From assembly GCA_946623755.1 (NCBI GenBank), contig CAMORK010000008.1:1-56267 (forward strand): DNA of 56,267 bases, read 5' to 3'. Below, piece by piece: positions 35,211 to 43,812 of the stretch. Within the stretch, counting starts at the first letter, position 1. Every line of letters starts with the position of its first letter. Origin of the DNA: an uncultured Butyrivibrio sp. (GTDB taxonomy: Bacteria > Bacillota > Clostridia > Lachnospirales > Lachnospiraceae). The position numbers and the translations under genes were made by a program. The notes below the pieces were generated by a model. It had not been told where the DNA came from. It made no database searches and worked only from the letters and a program-made list of their open reading frames with translations.

Positions 35211-36632
35211 ATGACAGATAAAGATGCAGGACTTCGAGAAAGCTTAGAGCAGACGGGCAAAAGCGTTCTCGGAGCATCCAGAACAGAACTGTATATAGAT
35301 ATGAGATTTATGGCTTCGGCCTTGTCTTCTCTTGGTTATGAGATGGACCTCTCAACAACTTCTGTGGGAACCGATGCGGTAAACATCAGATTTAATCCTA
35401 CTTATGTGCTAAGGCTCTTTGTGGAGGAGCCGGGCAGACTCAACAGGACTTACATACACATGCTTCTTCACTGCATATTCAGGCATATGTATACGTCTAA
35501 GAATTATGAGGATACAAGGCTCTATGATATGTGTGCGGACATAGTGGTGGAATCTATTCTTGACGGAATGGATTATCAGTGCATTTACAGAGTGGCGTCA
35601 GACTTTCGCGACCGTTGGTACTCTCTTTTGGAAAAAGAGCTGAAGGTCCTCACAGTACAAAAGCTCTACCGCTACTTCTCAGACCCTGGGCATGAATTGG
35701 AGACAAAAGAATATGAGAAGCTTGAGCGCGAGTTTAAGCTGGATGACCACAGCTTTTGGCAGCGCCTGCCTGAGCAGGATCCTGAAGAGGAAAAAGACAA
35801 GCCTCCTTTGGATGAGGATATGGACTCGCCTGAAGGAAAGCCTGAAGACAATCCGGACAATGGTCCTAAAAAAGAAAAGTACATAACTCCCAGGCGCCTT
35901 AAGCAGATAGAGAGAAAAGAAAAGGACTGGGACAAGGAGGCAAAGCGCCTCCAGACTGAGATAGAGACGATAGGCAAGAATGCATCCGACAGACTTGGTA
36001 AGCTTGACTGGATACTGAAGTTTGAGAATACTTCAAGGACCGATTACAGAGAATTCCTGAAGCGCTTCAAAGTCCTGCGAGAAGAAGGCGGGATTGACAT
36101 GGACAGCTTCGATTACGGAATGTACACTTTTGGCCTTGAGCACTATGGCAATATGCCGCTTATCGAGGAAAACGAGTTCAGGGAAGTTAAGAAGATACAG
36201 GAACTTGTAATTGCGATAGATACCTCCGCTTCCTGTAAGGATGAGATGGTTCAGCAGTTTCTCAATGAGACTGCATCGCTCCTGCTGACAGGGGACAGCT
36301 TTTTTCAGAGGATAAAGATAGTTATCATGGAGTGCGACGATCAGGTGCAGCGGATTGAGACCATTTCTTCAGTAGATGATATGAAAAGATATTCCGACGG
36401 GATTCACGTTGAGGGTGGCTACGGAACGGATTTCAGACCGGTGTTTGAAAAGGTCGAAGAGCTTTGCAAAGAAGGAGAGTTCGAGAATCTTAAAGGGCTG
36501 ATCTATTTTACCGACGGCTACGGAACTTTTCCGGATACACCTACCGTGTATGACACAGCCTTTGTGTTTGTGGAAGATTCGGATTATGAAGATGAAAACG
36601 TGCCGGACTGGGCATATAAACTCTATGTATGA
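35211..36632 (+). CDS. VWA-like protein with N-terminal metallopeptidase-like domain (DUF2201)
   Basis: A 473-aa cytosolic protein. The N-terminal part resembles the DUF2201 putative metallopeptidase, with HMLLHCIFRHM near residue 84 and YDMCADIVVE after it. A charged Glu/Lys/Pro-rich linker runs from about 185 to 235. The C-terminal VWA-like domain has MIDAS-type residues AIDTSASC, YGTDFRPVF and YFTDGYG. VWA proteins of this type act with MoxR-type AAA ATPases as chaperone pairs, and the next gene encodes one. The ribosome binding site is weak. It is divergent from degV. Confidence 0.86.
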   Translation: MTDKDAGLRESLEQTGKSVLGASRTELYIDMRFMASALSSLGYEMDLSTTSVGTDAVNIRFNPTYVLRLFVEEPGRLNRTYIHMLLHCIFRHMYTSKNYEDTRLYDMCADIVVESILDGMDYQCIYRVASDFRDRWYSLLEKELKVLTVQKLYRYFSDPGHELETKEYEKLEREFKLDDHSFWQRLPEQDPEEEKDKPPLDEDMDSPEGKPEDNPDNGPKKEKYITPRRLKQIERKEKDWDKEAKRLQTEIETIGKNASDRLGKLDWILKFENTSRTDYREFLKRFKVLREEGGIDMDSFDYGMYTFGLEHYGNMPLIEENEFREVKKIQELVIAIDTSASCKDEMVQQFLNETASLLLTGDSFFQRIKIVIMECDDQVQRIETISSVDDMKRYSDGIHVEGGYGTDFRPVFEKVEELCKEGEFENLKGLIYFTDGYGTFPDTPTVYDTAFVFVEDSDYEDENVPDWAYKLYV

Positions 36633-36673
36633 AAAGGTCTTTTGGCAAAAGACATATTGAAGAAGGGACAGAC

Positions 36674-38215
36674 ATGAATATAAATCAGGCAAAAGAAGAA
36701 GTTAAGAACGCAGTGAGGGTATACCTTCAAAAGGATGAGGCGGGACAGTATGAGATTCCTGTTGAGAGGCAGAGGCCCATCCTTCTTATGGGACCTCCCG
36801 GAATAGGTAAGACTGCCATCATGGAACAGATAGCCCATGAACTCTCTGTAAATCTGGTGGCATATACCATAACTCATCACACAAGGCAGAGTGCAATCGG
36901 TCTTCCGATGATATCTGAGAAGGAATTCGGAGGAAAGGTATATTCTGTCACAGAGTACACAATGAGTGAGATAATCGGCGCTGTGTATGAGCAGATTGAA
37001 AAGAGTGGAGTGCAGGAAGGAATTCTTTTCCTGGATGAGATAAACTGCGTGTCTGAGACACTGGCACCTACTATGCTGCAGTTTCTGCAGTATAAGACCT
37101 TCGGAAGTCACAAGCTTCCTGATGGATTCGTTATCGTGACGGCAGGTAATCCGCCCCAGTACAACAAGTCTGTAAGGGATTTTGATATCGTTACCCTGGA
37201 CCGTGTGAGGCAGATAAACATCGAGGAGGACTTTGATGCCTGGAAGGATTACGCATATAAGGCCTCGGTTCACGGCGCGATCATGGCCTATCTCGAGATC
37301 AAAAAAGACAACTTCTACAGCATAAAGACTGATGTCGAAGGCAGGAGCTTTGTCACGGCCAGGGGCTGGGAGGATCTTTCAAGAGTCATGAAGGTCAGGG
37401 AAAAGCTTGGCATCTCCATAGATGAAAATCTCACAGCGCAGTATCTTCAGAACAAAGAGATAGCAAGAGACTTTGCTGCTTATTATGAGCTGTACCGGCG
37501 CTACAACGAGCTTTACAAGATACCGGATATCTTAGAAGGCAGATTCCCTGAGGATAAAGAGAGTATCAGGAAAGGCTCTTTTGACGAAAAACTCAGTATC
37601 ATCGGGCTTCTCACAGACAGGCTCATGGAGGAGTTCAGAGATTACAGCAAGCAGCAGGCTGTTCAGAAACTGCTGTTCGAAACCATCAAAGAATTTGGCG
37701 TCTTCTCTAAGGATGAGGAGTCAAGAAAGGCAAATGCAGCCAGATGGTTTAAGGACCGCATTGGAGTCATGGAGCTTAAGCTTGACAATGACAAAGAGGC
37801 AAAAATGGTGAGCCGCGAGGATGAGAAGACAAGGACCATGGCTATAATGGCACTTGAAGACTGCATTTCGTACCTCACTTCCAATATGGGTCCTACTCCT
37901 GAAGTTACCAGTGCCTTTGTTCTTGCCAAGAACTGGTTCACCAAGAGAGAAAATATAAGACAGGAAAACATCAAAAAGACGGGAGAGCACCTGTCAAACA
38001 GCTTTAAGTTCCTTGAGGAGACCTTCGGAGATAAGCAGTCTCTTACAGGAAGCCAGGAGATGGTCATCTTCCTTACTGAACTTTCAAGTGCATATCACAG
38101 TCTTAAGTTTGTGAAAGAGACCGGAAATGATGCGTACTATGAATACAATAAACTTCTTCTCCTCTCGGATCGCAAATCTGAACTTAAGGAGATCGCTGAA
38201 AGCCTCATTTTTTGA
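36674..38215 (+). CDS. MoxR-type AAA ATPase
   Basis: A 513-aa AAA+ ATPase with Walker A GPPGIGKTAIM near residue 40, a HHTRQSAIGLP segment typical of MoxR proteins that pair with VWA partners, Walker B LFLDEINCVS, sensor-1 VTAGNPPQYNKSVRDF, and a long helical C-terminal region of unknown role. It probably remodels or activates a target protein together with the VWA protein directly upstream. The frame is open from 36629, but AGAAGGGA sits just before the ATG at 36674, so that start is used. A terminator overlaps the stop codon. Confidence 0.9.
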   Translation: MNINQAKEEVKNAVRVYLQKDEAGQYEIPVERQRPILLMGPPGIGKTAIMEQIAHELSVNLVAYTITHHTRQSAIGLPMISEKEFGGKVYSVTEYTMSEIIGAVYEQIEKSGVQEGILFLDEINCVSETLAPTMLQFLQYKTFGSHKLPDGFVIVTAGNPPQYNKSVRDFDIVTLDRVRQINIEEDFDAWKDYAYKASVHGAIMAYLEIKKDNFYSIKTDVEGRSFVTARGWEDLSRVMKVREKLGISIDENLTAQYLQNKEIARDFAAYYELYRRYNELYKIPDILEGRFPEDKESIRKGSFDEKLSIIGLLTDRLMEEFRDYSKQQAVQKLLFETIKEFGVFSKDEESRKANAARWFKDRIGVMELKLDNDKEAKMVSREDEKTRTMAIMALEDCISYLTSNMGPTPEVTSAFVLAKNWFTKRENIRQENIKKTGEHLSNSFKFLEETFGDKQSLTGSQEMVIFLTELSSAYHSLKFVKETGNDAYYEYNKLLLLSDRKSELKEIAESLIF

Positions 38216-38228
38216 GGCTTTCTTTTTA
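38197..38228 (+). terminator. Terminator of the VWA-MoxR operon
   Basis: GAAAGCCTCA (38197-38206) and TGAGGCTTTC (38212-38221) pair perfectly across five Ts and run into TTTTTAATTT. The stop codon lies inside the stem. Confidence 0.9.
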
Positions 38229-38229
38229 A

Positions 38230-38324
38230 TTTAATGATAAACATTAAAAAATAGTTGACAAAAGATAAAAGCCGCCGTATCATAAATTTAACGATAAACA
38301 TTAAAAAATAAATGTTTTCGTTAA
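38230..38324. promoter_or_regulatory. Promoter flanked by 24-bp direct repeats (likely operators) for the DUF2975-HTH operon
   Basis: TTGACA (38255-38260) and TATCAT (38278-38283) are 17 bp apart. A 24-bp sequence, identical at 23 of 24 positions, ends just upstream of the -35 box (38230-38253) and restarts just after the -10 box (38287-38310). Each copy contains an inverted pair TTAATG or TTAACG - N5 - CATTAA. A third, inverted and shortened copy lies at 38311-38324. The HTH protein of the operon is the natural candidate to bind here. Confidence 0.75.
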
Positions 38325-38386
38325 CCCGGGATTGTAATTCAGAAACATAAACATCGGTATATTACTCAACTTCAGGAGGTAATGAA

Positions 38387-39097
38387 ATGAACAAGGAGAA
38401 TGCAATCAGCAAGATCAATAAAATCGGTAAGGCAGGAAGGATCCTGAGCAAGATAGCAATGATCGCTCTTGAGATCGGATGCGTAGCAATGATAGTATGC
38501 GGAATAATGTTCCTGGCAATTCCCAAGGAAGATTTCATACTTAAGATGAGTGATGAAGCAACACTCACCGTCAACCTGGATTCCAAGATGGTTAGCACTC
38601 TTACATCAGCCAAAAAAGACGCAGAATCAGGTGATCTTCCACAGGGTTCTGCATCGATCAACGGAGTTGACTATTCTTTTGAAGATGTGACCTTTGATCA
38701 GAATGGCAAGATAGCTAATTTTAAGCTTCAGGGTGACGGGGCAACCATAACAAGCAGCAGGATTGCAGCAATATGCTTCGTGGCAGCAGTATTTATGGCG
38801 ATCAATGCACTTCTTTTCTTCTATGTAGGTAAGCTCTGCAAGTCACTGGAAGTCTGCAATTCACCTTTCGAGGAAGACATAATAAAGGGTATGAAGAACT
38901 GTGCATGGGTACTGATCCCCTGGTGTGTTCTGGGAGGCGGATTTGAGAGCTTTATGACTACAGCATTTACAAGCAACATCAGGACCGGATTTAACGTAAG
39001 TATCCCGACTGCGATAGTGATCCTGCTTCTCTTTGGGCTTGCATATGTGTTCAAGTATGGCGCCGTTCTTCAGACAGAATCTGACGAGACACTTTAA
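38387..39097 (+). CDS. DUF2975 membrane protein
   Basis: A 236-aa protein with four predicted membrane segments: about 22-48, 128-147, 168-190 and 205-225. A soluble loop of about 75 residues lies between the first two. The end AYVFKYGAVLQTESDETL is the DUF2975 signature. The function is unknown. DUF2975 genes are regularly paired with a short YozG-like HTH gene, as here (10 bp downstream), suggesting a membrane-sensing regulatory pair. GGAGG lies before the ATG. Confidence 0.85.
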   Translation: MNKENAISKINKIGKAGRILSKIAMIALEIGCVAMIVCGIMFLAIPKEDFILKMSDEATLTVNLDSKMVSTLTSAKKDAESGDLPQGSASINGVDYSFEDVTFDQNGKIANFKLQGDGATITSSRIAAICFVAAVFMAINALLFFYVGKLCKSLEVCNSPFEEDIIKGMKNCAWVLIPWCVLGGGFESFMTTAFTSNIRTGFNVSIPTAIVILLLFGLAYVFKYGAVLQTESDETL

Positions 39098-39107
39098 GGA
39101 GGCGCTT

Positions 39108-39329
39108 ATGGGAAAAATAATACTTAGACTGGATCGTGTAATGGCCGATCGCAAGATGAGTCTTAATGAACTCTCCGAGAAGGTTGGAGTCAGCAACGTC
39201 AACCTCTCCAAGATAAAGACAGGTAAAATAAGCGCCGTGCGCTTCTCAACCCTTGAGGCAATCTGCGAAGCACTGGACTGTCAGCCGGGAGATATCCTGG
39301 AGTATGATAAAAATAATCAAGAAAAGTGA
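39108..39329 (+). CDS. Small HTH regulator (YozG-like, Cro/CI type)
   Basis: A 73-aa single-domain DNA-binding protein. The helix-turn-helix is at about 18-45 (SLNELSEKVGVSNVNLSKIK), followed by the family end ALDCQPGDILEYD. The true start is the ATG at 39108, with AAGGAGG five bases upstream. It probably represses its own operon through the repeats at 38230-38324 (inference), perhaps modulated by the DUF2975 partner. Confidence 0.88.
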   Translation: MGKIILRLDRVMADRKMSLNELSEKVGVSNVNLSKIKTGKISAVRFSTLEAICEALDCQPGDILEYDKNNQEK

Positions 39330-39446
39330 TTAAATTCACCATGATGTAATTGTGCATAATTGTGCTATGATAATATTCATCAGCTAAATTGATTAAATTT
39401 TATGCATCTGACTTAATATATATCAATACATACACGATATATTTAA
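39327..39446. promoter_or_regulatory. Repeat-rich control region of the leuA-araC fusion gene
   Basis: Direct repeats TGATTAAATT occur at 39327-39336 and 39390-39399, 63 bp apart or about six turns. TAATTGTGC occurs at 39347-39355 and 39357-39365, a 10-bp period. TTAATATATATC (39413-39424) mirrors GATATATTTAA (39436-39446). These are plausible operator half-sites for the fused AraC domain. No T-box or classical leader peptide was seen. Confidence 0.45.
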
Positions 39447-39506
39447 TATATCAGATGAAAATAAATCAAACTTTAGCAAATGAATAACAGAAAGAGGAGC
39501 ACAGTT

Positions 39507-41498
39507 ATGAAGAATGTTGAGAAGTACCAGCGTCAGTATTTTATGCCGCCCAAGCCCACATATGACTGGGTCAAGAAGGACTATGTAGATCATCCGCCCA
39601 TCTGGTGCAGCGTTGATCTTCGCGATGGTAACCAGGCCCTTATAGAGCCCATGAGTCTTGATGAGAAGCTTGAGTTCTTTACAATGCTGGTAAACCTTGG
39701 TTTCAAGGAGATTGAGATTGGCTTCCCTGCAGCTTCAGAGACTGAGTTTGAATTTGCAAGAACTCTTATCGAGAAGAACATGATCCCTGATGATGTAACA
39801 GTTCAGGTTCTTACTCAGGCAAGAGAGCATATTATAAAAAGAACCTTTGAAGCCGTTAAGGGCGCTCCAAAGGCCATCATCCATCTCTATAATTCAACAT
39901 CGGTTGCTCAGCGCGAGCAGGTGTTCAAAAAGAGTAAGGAAGAAGTCAAGAAGATAGCAGTAGATGGAGCCAAACTACTTGATAAGCTGGCAAAAGAGAC
40001 CAACGGTAATTTCTCTTTTGAATATTCACCCGAAAGTTTCCCGGGAACAGAAGTAGACTACGCAGTTGAAGTCTGCAACGCCGTTCTTGATGTATGGAAG
40101 CCCACCAAGAAGAATAAGGTTATCATCAACATCCCAACAACCGTTGAGATAGCTATGCCTCACGTGTTCGCGACACAGGTCGAGTACATCAGCAAGACCC
40201 TTAAGTACCGTGATGCTGTTACTCTCTCACTCCACCCTCACAATGACAGAGGATCGGGTGTCAGCGATGCAGAGCTCGGATGCCTTGCAGGCGCAGACAG
40301 AATCGAGGGTACACTCTTTGGAAACGGCGAGAGAACCGGTAACGTTGATATTGTTACTCTTGCAATCAACATGTACTCCCACGGCGTAGATCCGAAGCTT
40401 GATTTCTCACATATCATGGAAGTCGGCGAGACCTACGAAAGACTTACAAGGATGCGCATCTACGAGAGACAGCCTTATGCAGGACAGCTGGTATTTACAG
40501 CGTTCTCAGGCTCACATCAGGATGCCATTTCAAAAGGCTTCTCCTGGCATGATCAGAAGAAGGACAAAGGAATCTGGTCCGTGCCTTATCTTCCCGTCGA
40601 TCCCAAGGATCTCGGAAGAGAATACGACGGCGATGTTATCAGGATCAACAGCCAGTCCGGCAAGGGCGGCGTAAGCTACATCCTCAAGACCAACTACGGC
40701 ATGATGGTTCCCAAGGAGATGCAGGCAGATATCAGCTACACCATCAAGGATATCTCAGACAGAGAGCATGCTGAACTTTCACCCGCAAGGATCTATCAGA
40801 TATTTGAGGATAAATATGTACACAACGACAATGTATTCAGAATCCCTGAAGTACACTTTAAACAGATAGACGGTATTCTTGCTGAGGTTACAATATCTCA
40901 CGCAGACAAAGATCACGTTGTTGAAGCTAACGGTAACGGACGTCTTGATGCGGTAAGTAATGCGATCAAGCAGTACTTCAATATCAGCTACGAGCTTTCA
41001 ACTTACGAAGAGCACGCTCTTTCAAGAGGATCGTCTTCAAAGGCCTGCTCATATGTGGGAATCACATACAACGGCCAGAAGTTCTGGGGCGTTGGTATAG
41101 ATGAGGATATCATCAAGTCCTCTATCGGAGCACTTGTTATAGCCGTCAACCAGATTGATGCCGTTAAGAGTATCAAGAACAGCAAGGATGAGAGGATCAA
41201 TTCCATCATCAATTACATCCAGGAGAATTACCTGACCGTAACTCTGGACGACCTTTCAAGCCAGTTCTACCTCTCAAAGCCTTACCTCTCCAAGTACATC
41301 AAGGAGAAGTCGGGTATGACTTTCGGCGAGAACGTAAAGAGGATCAGGCTCAACAAGGCCAGTACACTCCTTAGGAACGGCAACATGAAGGTTGAGAAGG
41401 TTGCTGAGGCAGCGGGCTATCAGAACGTTGAGCACTTCAACAGACTTTTTAAAAAGAAATACGGAATGACTCCTGTACAGTACAGAAGCAGCAGATAA
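39507..41498 (+). CDS. leuA: 2-isopropylmalate synthase fused to a C-terminal AraC-type DNA-binding domain
   Basis: A 663-aa protein. Residues 1 to about 400 form a LeuA catalytic TIM barrel with DLRDGNQ (D37, R39, D40), [20 protein letters not shown] (H243, H245) and [10 protein letters not shown]; all key residues are retained. About 425-555 is the leucine-binding LeuA dimer domain ([35 protein letters not shown]). About 561-663 is a full two-helix-turn-helix AraC domain ([40 protein letters not shown], ending [10 protein letters not shown]). Normal LeuA proteins stop near residue 555. It should make 2-isopropylmalate and, by inference, bind DNA in a leucine-dependent way. The start at 39507 has AGAGGAG seven bases upstream. 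It stands alone, with a terminator behind and no other leu genes nearby. Confidence 0.93.
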   Translation: MKNVEKYQRQYFMPPKPTYDWVKKDYVDHPPIWCSVDLRDGNQALIEPMSLDEKLEFFTMLVNLGFKEIEIGFPAASETEFEFARTLIEKNMIPDDVTVQVLTQAREHIIKRTFEAVKGAPKAIIHLYNSTSVAQREQVFKKSKEEVKKIAVDGAKLLDKLAKETNGNFSFEYSPESFPGTEVDYAVEVCNAVLDVWKPTKKNKVIINIPTTVEIAMPHVFATQVEYISKTLKYRDAVTLSLHPHNDRGSGVSDAELGCLAGADRIEGTLFGNGERTGNVDIVTLAINMYSHGVDPKLDFSHIMEVGETYERLTRMRIYERQPYAGQLVFTAFSGSHQDAISKGFSWHDQKKDKGIWSVPYLPVDPKDLGREYDGDVIRINSQSGKGGVSYILKTNYGMMVPKEMQADISYTIKDISDREHAELSPARIYQIFEDKYVHNDNVFRIPEVHFKQIDGILAEVTISHADKDHVVEANGNGRLDAVSNAIKQYFNISYELSTYEEHALSRGSSSKACSYVGITYNGQKFWGVGIDEDIIKSSIGALVIAVNQIDAVKSIKNSKDERINSIINYIQENYLTVTLDDLSSQFYLSKPYLSKYIKEKSGMTFGENVKRIRLNKASTLLRNGNMKVEKVAEAAGYQNVEHFNRLFKKKYGMTPVQYRSSR

Positions 41499-41512
41499 AA
41501 TTTTGGAAAAAA

Positions 41513-41560
41513 GAGACAGCGTGGAAGATTTTGATATGACCTTCCTGCTGTCTCATTTTT
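41513..41560. terminator. Terminator between leuA and the L,D-transpeptidase gene
   Basis: GAGACAGC (41513-41520) pairs with GCTGTCTC (41547-41554), with an inner GGAAG/CTTCC stem, followed by ATTTTT on the plus strand. On the minus strand the arm is followed by TTTTTT as well, so it can serve both convergent genes. Confidence 0.85.
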
Positions 41561-42177
41561 CACTCATCCTTATGAACTATAACCACTGTTCCGATATCAA
41601 TAAGATTAAATAACTCCTCAGCCTTGTCATGAGGAAGGTTTACACATCCGTGAGAACCGTTGGTCTTGTAGATCTCTCCGCCGAACTTTCTTCTCCAGGT
41701 GGCGTCATGCAGTCCGCATCCGCCTCTTGTAAAGGGCATCCAGTAATCCACCCAGTTGTGCCAGGTGGGGCCTGTGAGATAAGTTCCTGCTACGTGCCCG
41801 AATACGGCGTAAATACCGGTTGGGGTGCTTCTTCTCTTGCTGACATCACCCGAGACGCAATCACTTTCCCACACCGGATTGCCGTCGAGAACATAGATTA
41901 CATGCTGAGTGGTGAGATTTATATCAACGTAGGTGGCCAGCGGCGTTCCCGCCTCTTCTTCAGCGGCGTTCTGGTATCTTCCCTCGCCGATGCCAAAGGT
42001 CAGGTAATGGTTTATAAGTGCTTGCTGGCTTGTGCCGACTGCAGCTGCAACATCCGGGTATTTTTCTGCATAGTAGACGGGGTCAAAACCGCTTGCAAAG
42101 GACCTCACCGGGAAAAGAATGATTGCAACAAGCGCTATCATACAGCTTAAGGCCATGCCTAAGAGTCTTTTTGTCAT
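41560..42177 (-). CDS. Secreted L,D-transpeptidase (YkuD domain)
   Basis: A 205-aa protein with an N-terminal signal or anchor (residues 4-27, ending VRSFASG). A short module of the type DPVYYAEKYPDVAAAVGTSQ, with HYLTFGIGEGR after it, occupies about 30-70; it is common in secreted clostridial proteins. The YkuD domain spans about 85-205 with GGCGLHDATWR and the catalytic GSHGCVNLP. It cross-links peptidoglycan through meso-diaminopimelate (3-3 links) or attaches proteins to it, acting outside the membrane. AGGAG is upstream of the ATG at somewhat long spacing. Confidence 0.92.
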   Translation of the reverse strand: MTKRLLGMALSCMIALVAIILFPVRSFASGFDPVYYAEKYPDVAAAVGTSQQALINHYLTFGIGEGRYQNAAEEEAGTPLATYVDINLTTQHVIYVLDGNPVWESDCVSGDVSKRRSTPTGIYAVFGHVAGTYLTGPTWHNWVDYWMPFTRGGCGLHDATWRRKFGGEIYKTNGSHGCVNLPHDKAEELFNLIDIGTVVIVHKDE

Positions 42178-42347
42178 TGTTATTACGCTCCTGTGATCAA
42201 GTAGTAAACCGGCAAGTCAATTATACATAAAAAAGTAAACGACACACCGTAACAAAATTATATCGCAATATTTCTAAAAATTGTATAAATAATGGCACTT
42301 TTAAGCTTTTTGGACCTGGCACTGAAATGGCAAAAGAGAATCGGATT

Positions 42348-42356
42348 TGATATAAT
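42348..42356 (+). promoter_or_regulatory. Extended -10 promoter for the FAD protein gene
   Basis: TGATATAAT is an extended -10 element about 52 bp before the ATG at 42409, without a good -35 box. A second TATAAT-like sequence follows about 20 bp later. Nothing else coding is visible in 42178-42408, which should also hold the minus-strand promoter of the L,D-transpeptidase gene. Confidence 0.4.
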
Positions 42357-42408
42357 ATATGTCCGCGGATATAATATTGAAGTGCTATGAAAGTAAAAAG
42401 GAGTATTT

Positions 42409-43812
42409 ATGACTAAGAATTATGATGTAGTAATTATCGGCGCGGGCCCCGGAGGAATCTTCTGTGCCTATGAACTTATGGAGAAAAGGCCTGATCTCAA
42501 GGTCCTCATTGTTGAGAAGGGTCGTTCGATAGAGAAAAGAAATTGCCCTAAGCGTGTCACTAAGACCTGTGCAGGCTGTAAGCCGTGTTCAATCACCACG
42601 GGCTTTGCCGGCGCGGGAGCTTTTTCCGACGGTAAGCTTTCTCTTTCGCCGGATGTTGGAGGAAATCTTCCTGAGATCCTTGGATATGACAAGGCAACCG
42701 AGCTTATTCACGAGTCTGACGAGATATACCTGAAGTTTGGCGCGGACAAGAGCGTCTATGGAATCGACAAAGAAGTAGAGCTGCGTGAGATCAGAAGAAA
42801 GGCCATCGGAGCGAATCTTAAGCTCGTTGAGTGCCCCATAAGACACCTCGGTACCGAGGAGGGGTACAAGATTTACTCAAGGCTTCAGGAACACATTCTT
42901 TCAAAGGGCGTGGATATTGAGTTTAATACCATGGTTACGGACATTGTCGTGGAGAATGGAAGAGCCACAGCCATAACCACCGATAAGGGTGATACCTTTA
43001 CGGCAAAAGAGATTGTCTCTGCCGTTGGACGTGAAGGCGCCGACTGGTTTAAGGACAAATGCGAAGAGATCGGGATCGAGACAAAGCCCGGTACCGTTGA
43101 CGTGGGAGTAAGGGTTGAAGTCAGAGATGAGGTCATGCAGTTCCTCAATGAGAATCTCTATGAAGCCAAGCTCATCTATCACACACCTACATTTGATGAC
43201 AAGGTAAGGACTTTTTGTACCAATCCTTCGGGAGAGGTCGCAACTGAGTACTATGATGGCGGACTGGCTGTAGTCAACGGCCATGCCTACAAGGGAAAAG
43301 AGCTTAAGACCAGCAACACAAACTTTGCTCTTCTGGTGTCCAAGAACTTTACCAAACCTTTCAAGACACCTATTGAGTACGGTAAAAAGATAGCAGAGCT
43401 CTCAAACATGCTCTGCGGAGGCAAAATTCTGGTACAGACCTACGGCGATTTTAAGAGAGGCAGAAGAACTACAGAGGAGAGGTTGTGCAGAAATAACCTG
43501 ATCCCTACACTTAAGGACGCTGTTCCGGGAGACCTTTCACTGGTATTCCCTCACAGGATCATGGTGGATCTCGATGAGATGATCCAGGCGCTGGACAAGG
43601 TTACACCGGGCATCGCATCTGAAGAGACACTGCTCTACGGAGTAGAGGTTAAGTTCTACTCAAACAAGGTTATTGTAAACAAAGACTTTGAGACCAGCAT
43701 TAAGGGACTCAGAGCGATAGGAGACGGCGCCGGAGTCACAAGAGGACTTCAGCAGGCAAGTGCCAACGGTCTGTCTGTTGCGCGCAGTATCATAAAGGAT
43801 CTTGAATCATGA
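42409..43812 (+). CDS. FAD-dependent oxidoreductase (COG2509-like dehydrogenase)
   Basis: A 467-aa protein with an N-terminal Rossmann dinucleotide fold (DVVIIGAGPGGIFCAYEL), a Cys-rich stretch CPKRVTKTCAGCKPC near residue 46, then GFAGAGAFSDGKLSLS. Later come EIVSAVGREGADWF and a C-terminal FAD-closing segment GLRAIGDGAGVTRGLQQASA. This is the arrangement of the uncharacterised FAD-dependent dehydrogenases of COG2509; the substrate is unknown and the protein appears cytosolic. AAAGGAG precedes the ATG. Its end overlaps the lipoprotein gene downstream by four bases (ATGA), so the two are coupled. Confidence 0.85.
   Translation: MTKNYDVVIIGAGPGGIFCAYELMEKRPDLKVLIVEKGRSIEKRNCPKRVTKTCAGCKPCSITTGFAGAGAFSDGKLSLSPDVGGNLPEILGYDKATELIHESDEIYLKFGADKSVYGIDKEVELREIRRKAIGANLKLVECPIRHLGTEEGYKIYSRLQEHILSKGVDIEFNTMVTDIVVENGRATAITTDKGDTFTAKEIVSAVGREGADWFKDKCEEIGIETKPGTVDVGVRVEVRDEVMQFLNENLYEAKLIYHTPTFDDKVRTFCTNPSGEVATEYYDGGLAVVNGHAYKGKELKTSNTNFALLVSKNFTKPFKTPIEYGKKIAELSNMLCGGKILVQTYGDFKRGRRTTEERLCRNNLIPTLKDAVPGDLSLVFPHRIMVDLDEMIQALDKVTPGIASEETLLYGVEVKFYSNKVIVNKDFETSIKGLRAIGDGAGVTRGLQQASANGLSVARSIIKDLES

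Noticed and set aside
39330..39506. T-box or leucine attenuator before leuA
   Set aside because: No T-box core sequence, no leucine-codon leader peptide and no terminator hairpin could be found in the interval.
39480..39506. Upstream ATG at 39480 as start of leuA
   Set aside because: It has no ribosome binding site, whereas the ATG at 39507 has AGAGGAG at ideal spacing and matches the usual LeuA N-terminus.
42317..42332. Sigma-54-like promoter TGGCAC-N5-TGGCA before the FAD protein gene
   Set aside because: The GG-N10-GC spacing fits, but the -12 part is imperfect, no enhancer-type regulator is nearby, and an extended -10 box sits just downstream. Probably chance.
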